Of a stretch of 16,770 nt of DNA, positions 14,478 through 16,770 are shown one piece after another. The position numbers were made by a program, and so were the translations under genes. Origin of the DNA: Chitinophagaceae bacterium (GTDB taxonomy: Bacteria; Bacteroidota; Bacteroidia; Chitinophagales; Chitinophagaceae); NCBI GenBank assembly GCA_019454915.1, contig JACFNM010000049.1, forward strand, positions 1 through 16,770. Reading direction: 5' to 3'. The notes beneath the pieces were generated by a model. It was not told the origin of the DNA and did no database searches. It saw nothing but the letters and a program-made list of their open reading frames with translations. Positions within the stretch are counted from its first letter, which is position 1. Every line of letters starts with the position of its first letter.

Positions 14478-14493
14478 GGTTATTTGTTTAACC
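14478..14493. terminator. Weak hairpin in the convergent peroxiredoxin-hisS gap
   Basis: GGTTA (14478-14482) and TAACC (14489-14493) pair around a T-rich 6-base loop and overlap the hisS stop codon. It may serve as a shared 3' structure for the two converging genes. The stem is short and no U-run follows. Confidence 0.22.
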
Positions 14494-15870
14494 TTCCGGT
14501 TTCATTTTACGGATTGTTTCAGCAAGGTCAGACTGCTTCACAGATACCTGCTTACCGCTTCGCAAATCTTTAACGGTGCAGGTATTTGTTTCCAGTTCAC
14601 GACTTCCGATTAATGCCGCAAAAGAGATATTTTTGCGTTCTGCGTATTTGAACTGCTTGTCGAATTTGGACTGCTGATGAAATAATTCGCAGGAGATGTC
14701 TTTGGCTCTTAATTCGTGCATCAGGGAAAATGCCTTTGTACTTTCCGCATCTCCTAAGTTAAAAAACAGCACCTGCGTCCCCTGGTGTACTTCTTTAGGA
14801 AACAGGCTTAGTTCTTCCATTACGTCGTAAATCCGATCTATGCCAAAAGAAATCCCTACCCCAGGAATATCGGGTACGCCAAATAAGCCGGTGAGATCAT
14901 CATAACGTCCGCCCCCGCCAATACTCCCCATTTGAACATGCTGCGCCTTTACTTCAAAAATTATTCCGGTATAATAGTTTAAACCTCTTGCCAGCGTGAA
15001 ATCAATCGTCAGCGACTGAAGCCCGCTATCGGACGAGTAGTTTAGCATGAATTCCAGTTCTTCAATTCCTTTCTTCCCTGATTCCGTATGACCGAGCAAT
15101 TCCTCCACCTGTTTTATCTTTTCCTTATTGTTGCCGGAAATGCCGAGGTATTTTTTGATGATATTGATTTGCTCCGGATTTAATCCCCGTTGTAATAATT
15201 CCCCTTCCACTTTCTCAATTCCTATCTTGTCCAGTTTATCAATAGCGACGGTGATACCCGTTAATTTGTCTTTTGCATGGCACAATTCGGACAGGGCAGT
15301 GAGAATTTTCCGACTGTTGATTTTTATTTCAACATCAATGTTTAATTGCTGAAATACGTTTGCATAAATAAGCGCAAACTCCACTTCATTCACCAGCGAA
15401 GTACTGCCAACCACATCGGCGTCGCACTGATAAAATTCACGGTATCGCCCTTTTTGTGGGCGGTCTGCTCTCCAAACGGGCTGTACCTGGTACCGTTTGA
15501 ACGGAAAGGTGAGTTGCCCGTGATTCATGGCAACATATCGTGCGAAGGGAATGGTGAGGTCATATTTTAGTGCCCGTTCCGTAAGTTGCCTGTCATTTTT
15601 CCCCTGTAAAACATTTTCAAACGCTGCCCTGGATTTTTCTATGTTTTTAGGATCACCTAAACCGTTGTTGAGAATTTTAAATATCAGCTTGTCACCTTCT
15701 TCGCTGTATTTACCCAGGAGGGTATCCAGGTTTTCCATAGCCGGTGTTTCTAAGGGTTCAAAGCCATATAGCTCAAATACGGACTTAATGGTTTGGATGA
15801 TGTAGTTCCTTTTTCGGACCACTTCCGCACTAAAATCTCTTGTACCCTGTGGTATGGTTGCTTTACTCAT
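14488..15870 (-). CDS. hisS: Histidyl-tRNA synthetase
   Basis: Charges tRNA-His with histidine using ATP; cytoplasmic and essential. 460 residues, a normal length. Class II landmarks in order: PQGTRDFSAE at 7-16; LTIPFARYVA at 105-114; motif 2 FKRYQVQPVWRADRPQKGRY with EFYQCDAD at 124-152; the histidine-specific LARGLNYYTG at 293-302 followed by GGGGRYDDLTGLFG; motif 3 PGVGISFGIDR at 336-346; and a C-terminal anticodon-binding domain from about 365. An insertion at about 68-98 (NNGLGDPKNIEKS onward), which I associate with Bacteroidota-type enzymes, is present. Start ATG at 15868-15870. It lies 21 bases after the phosphatase gene and is probably co-transcribed with it. Confidence 0.97.
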   Translation of the reverse strand: MSKATIPQGTRDFSAEVVRKRNYIIQTIKSVFELYGFEPLETPAMENLDTLLGKYSEEGDKLIFKILNNGLGDPKNIEKSRAAFENVLQGKNDRQLTERALKYDLTIPFARYVAMNHGQLTFPFKRYQVQPVWRADRPQKGRYREFYQCDADVVGSTSLVNEVEFALIYANVFQQLNIDVEIKINSRKILTALSELCHAKDKLTGITVAIDKLDKIGIEKVEGELLQRGLNPEQINIIKKYLGISGNNKEKIKQVEELLGHTESGKKGIEELEFMLNYSSDSGLQSLTIDFTLARGLNYYTGIIFEVKAQHVQMGSIGGGGRYDDLTGLFGVPDIPGVGISFGIDRIYDVMEELSLFPKEVHQGTQVLFFNLGDAESTKAFSLMHELRAKDISCELFHQQSKFDKQFKYAERKNISFAALIGSRELETNTCTVKDLRSGKQVSVKQSDLAETIRKMKPEG

Positions 15871-15891
15871 ACTTATTGGAGTGAATTCATT

Positions 15892-16362
15892 TTATTTTGA
15901 TGGAAGCGCATAGTGTTGAATGATTTTATCACAGGCGAGGTTTATCATATCATATACTTCTATGTATCCGGATTCGGGCCCGGACCAGGGGTCGGGAACG
16001 TCTATGTTTCTGCCGGGATAAACCTCGTTCATGAGGAGTTTAATCTTTGATGCGTCGTACTGCCTTCCTGTTTGCCATTGTATATCCTCAATCACGTCTT
16101 CAGCCATCGCATAAATGATGTCGAACACTTCAAAGTCCTGTCTGGTTATGTGCCTGGCTCTTTGTTTGCTGATATCAATGCCGTGCATACGGGCTACCTT
16201 CTGGGAGAGACGATGAGGAGCTTCTCCCACGTGGTAACCATTGGTACCCGCACTATCTACTATCCAGTCCAGATTAGCCTGCTGGATTTTATATTCCATA
16301 ATGCCTTCTGCCAAAGGACTCCGGCAAATATTCCCCAAACAAACCATTAGTATCTTCATCAT
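15892..16362 (-). CDS. Low-molecular-weight protein tyrosine phosphatase
   Basis: Removes phosphate from phosphotyrosine by a cysteinyl-phosphate intermediate; soluble and cytoplasmic. The P-loop CX5R motif is at the very N-terminus (VCLGNICRSPLAEG), and the general-acid loop is in DVPDPWSGPESGY near residue 125. The preferred start is ATG at 16360-16362, giving 156 residues; the following codon is also ATG. A longer reading from TTG at 16375-16377 adds MPRFF, but that TTG is part of a perfect -7 box, so it would not be in the transcript. No exopolysaccharide or tyrosine-kinase genes are nearby, so the substrate cannot be inferred. hisS follows 21 bases downstream. Confidence 0.94.
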   Translation of the reverse strand: MMKILMVCLGNICRSPLAEGIMEYKIQQANLDWIVDSAGTNGYHVGEAPHRLSQKVARMHGIDISKQRARHITRQDFEVFDIIYAMAEDVIEDIQWQTGRQYDASKIKLLMNEVYPGRNIDVPDPWSGPESGYIEVYDMINLACDKIIQHYALPSK

Positions 16363-16374
16363 AAAAAATCGGGG

Positions 16375-16382
16375 CAAAGGTA
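16375..16382 (-). promoter_or_regulatory. -7 promoter element for the phosphatase-hisS unit
   Basis: Read on the minus strand, TACCTTTG matches TAnnTTTG perfectly and ends 12 bases before the ATG at 16362. The transcript would have a very short leader. No clear TTG -33 element is seen at the usual spacing. Confidence 0.5.
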
Positions 16383-16447
16383 ACCCCTAAGATTTGAAAT
16401 TTGCCCGGCAGGAAAGCATATTTGATATTTATACCGCGTGATGCTGA

Positions 16448-16585
16448 ATGACAGTGGTGGATAAATGGGGATTAAACTTGCCGGATACCGGAATTCCCGC
16501 TTCCATAGAAATATACTTTACCCTCACGCCCGAAAATCCGGCATTGATTCAGCAATTGAATAGAAAAGAAGTGAGTAATGAATAA
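16448..16585 (+). CDS. Unrecognised 45-residue open reading frame, possibly a gene remnant
   Basis: ATG at 16448 to TAA at 16583-16585. The product (MTVVDKWGLNLPDTGIPASI, then EIYFTLTPENPALIQQLNRKEVSNE) has a protein-like composition and a Pro-rich middle, but I recognise no family. A TGA lies directly before the ATG. Its last five codons fall inside the left arm of the inverted repeat at 16571-16622, suggesting that the 3' end is not under coding selection. It may be the remnant of a larger gene or chance. Confidence 0.22.
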   Translation: MTVVDKWGLNLPDTGIPASIEIYFTLTPENPALIQQLNRKEVSNE

Positions 16586-16622
16586 TTGAGGAGAATATAA
16601 GTCTCAATCTTTCGTTACTCAC
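16571..16622 (-). terminator. Long imperfect inverted repeat, probable terminator of the hexosaminidase-domain gene
   Basis: Arms 16571-16590 and 16603-16622 pair over 20 positions with one G-T wobble and two mismatches, around a 12-base loop. The minus-strand gene ends 8 bases before it. On that strand the stem is followed by TTCTTTTCTATTC, as expected for a rho-independent terminator. The arm sequence (GTGAGTAATGAAT-type) also resembles the repetitive intergenic sequence seen in some Bacteroidota, so a repeat-element origin is possible. Confidence 0.55.
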
Positions 16623-16629
16623 CAACAAT

Positions 16630-16770
16630 TCAATTTGCATTGATTATAATGGTTCTGCCTGATTTGCCGCTCCGGTCAAAGGTCTTGAATTTGAGTACAC
16701 CGTTTGCGGCGACGGGTTCGGTATATAAGCTGGATTCAGTTGTGGGTTCCGAACCATCGGTGGTGTAATA
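16630..16770 (-). CDS. C-terminal end of a protein with a chitobiase/beta-hexosaminidase C-terminal domain (partial)
   Basis: The frame is open from the window edge to a TGA at 16630-16632 and encodes 46 residues, beginning YYTTDGSEPTTESSLYTEPV and ending KFKTFDRSGKSGRTIIINAN. The pattern YYTTDGSEPT-x(4)-LY-x(2)-P, then a strand with FD-x-SGKSGR, is the CHB_HEX_C_1 immunoglobulin-like domain. This domain often closes GH20 beta-N-acetylhexosaminidases and other secreted glycoside hydrolases. The catalytic part is outside the window, so enzyme class is an inference. No type IX secretion C-terminal domain follows. Confidence 0.7.
   Translation of the reverse strand, partial: YYTTDGSEPTTESSLYTEPVAANGVLKFKTFDRSGKSGRTIIINAN

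Noticed and set aside
1..16770. CRISPR array, insertion sequence, prophage or toxin-antitoxin module
   Set aside because: No regularly spaced direct repeats, transposase or integrase motifs, phage genes, or paired small toxin/antitoxin frames were found on either strand.

Overview
The window comes from a member of the Bacteroidota, most likely a Chitinophagales/Chitinophagaceae-type bacterium. The grounds are the gliding-motility pair gldD/gldE downstream of mutY and ssb, a DUF5916 outer-membrane protein, a 29-residue Lys/Arg-rich protein of the kind seen in this phylum, -7 boxes of the TAnnTTTG type, and starts without Shine-Dalgarno sequences. Genus-level placement cannot be made from the sequence alone.

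Positions 1-4684: after a doubtful gene end at the left edge, the minus strand carries, in transcription order, mutY (adenine glycosylase), ssb, gldE (CNNM/CBS membrane protein), gldD (gliding lipoprotein) and a DUF3109 cysteine-rich protein. Genome maintenance and gliding genes are packed together here. A hairpin lies between ssb and gldE and helps decide the gldE start.

Positions 4685-7747: across a divergent intergenic region, the plus strand carries an HU/IHF-family DNA-binding protein, a membrane-anchored TPR protein, a 29-residue basic protein, a structured 165-nt leader, and rng (ribonuclease G/E family). This is the information-processing half of the conserved neighbourhood.

Positions 7748-13832: plus-strand envelope genes. 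A DUF5916 protein (CBM9-like domain plus predicted beta-barrel) is followed by what should be one very large periplasmic lipoprotein: DUF6807 (PmoA-like), then a Planctomycete-type dehydrogenase propeller, HEAT-like repeats and a cytochrome c domain. Its frame is interrupted by a single in-frame TAA at 10743, with family-typical sequence resuming at the very next codon. The gene is a recent pseudogene, a sequencing error, or a readthrough case; this is the most notable observation in the window.

Positions 13833-16770: a peroxiredoxin with a perfect -7 box runs convergently with a minus-strand pair, a low-molecular-weight protein tyrosine phosphatase followed by hisS (histidyl-tRNA synthetase). 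The right edge holds the last 46 codons of a minus-strand gene with a chitobiase/hexosaminidase C-terminal domain, followed by a long inverted repeat that probably terminates it. No tRNA, rRNA, CRISPR array, transposase or prophage gene was seen. I see no clear new multigene system. The best candidates for something undescribed are the interrupted four-part oxidoreductase, the tiny basic protein and the structured rng leader.
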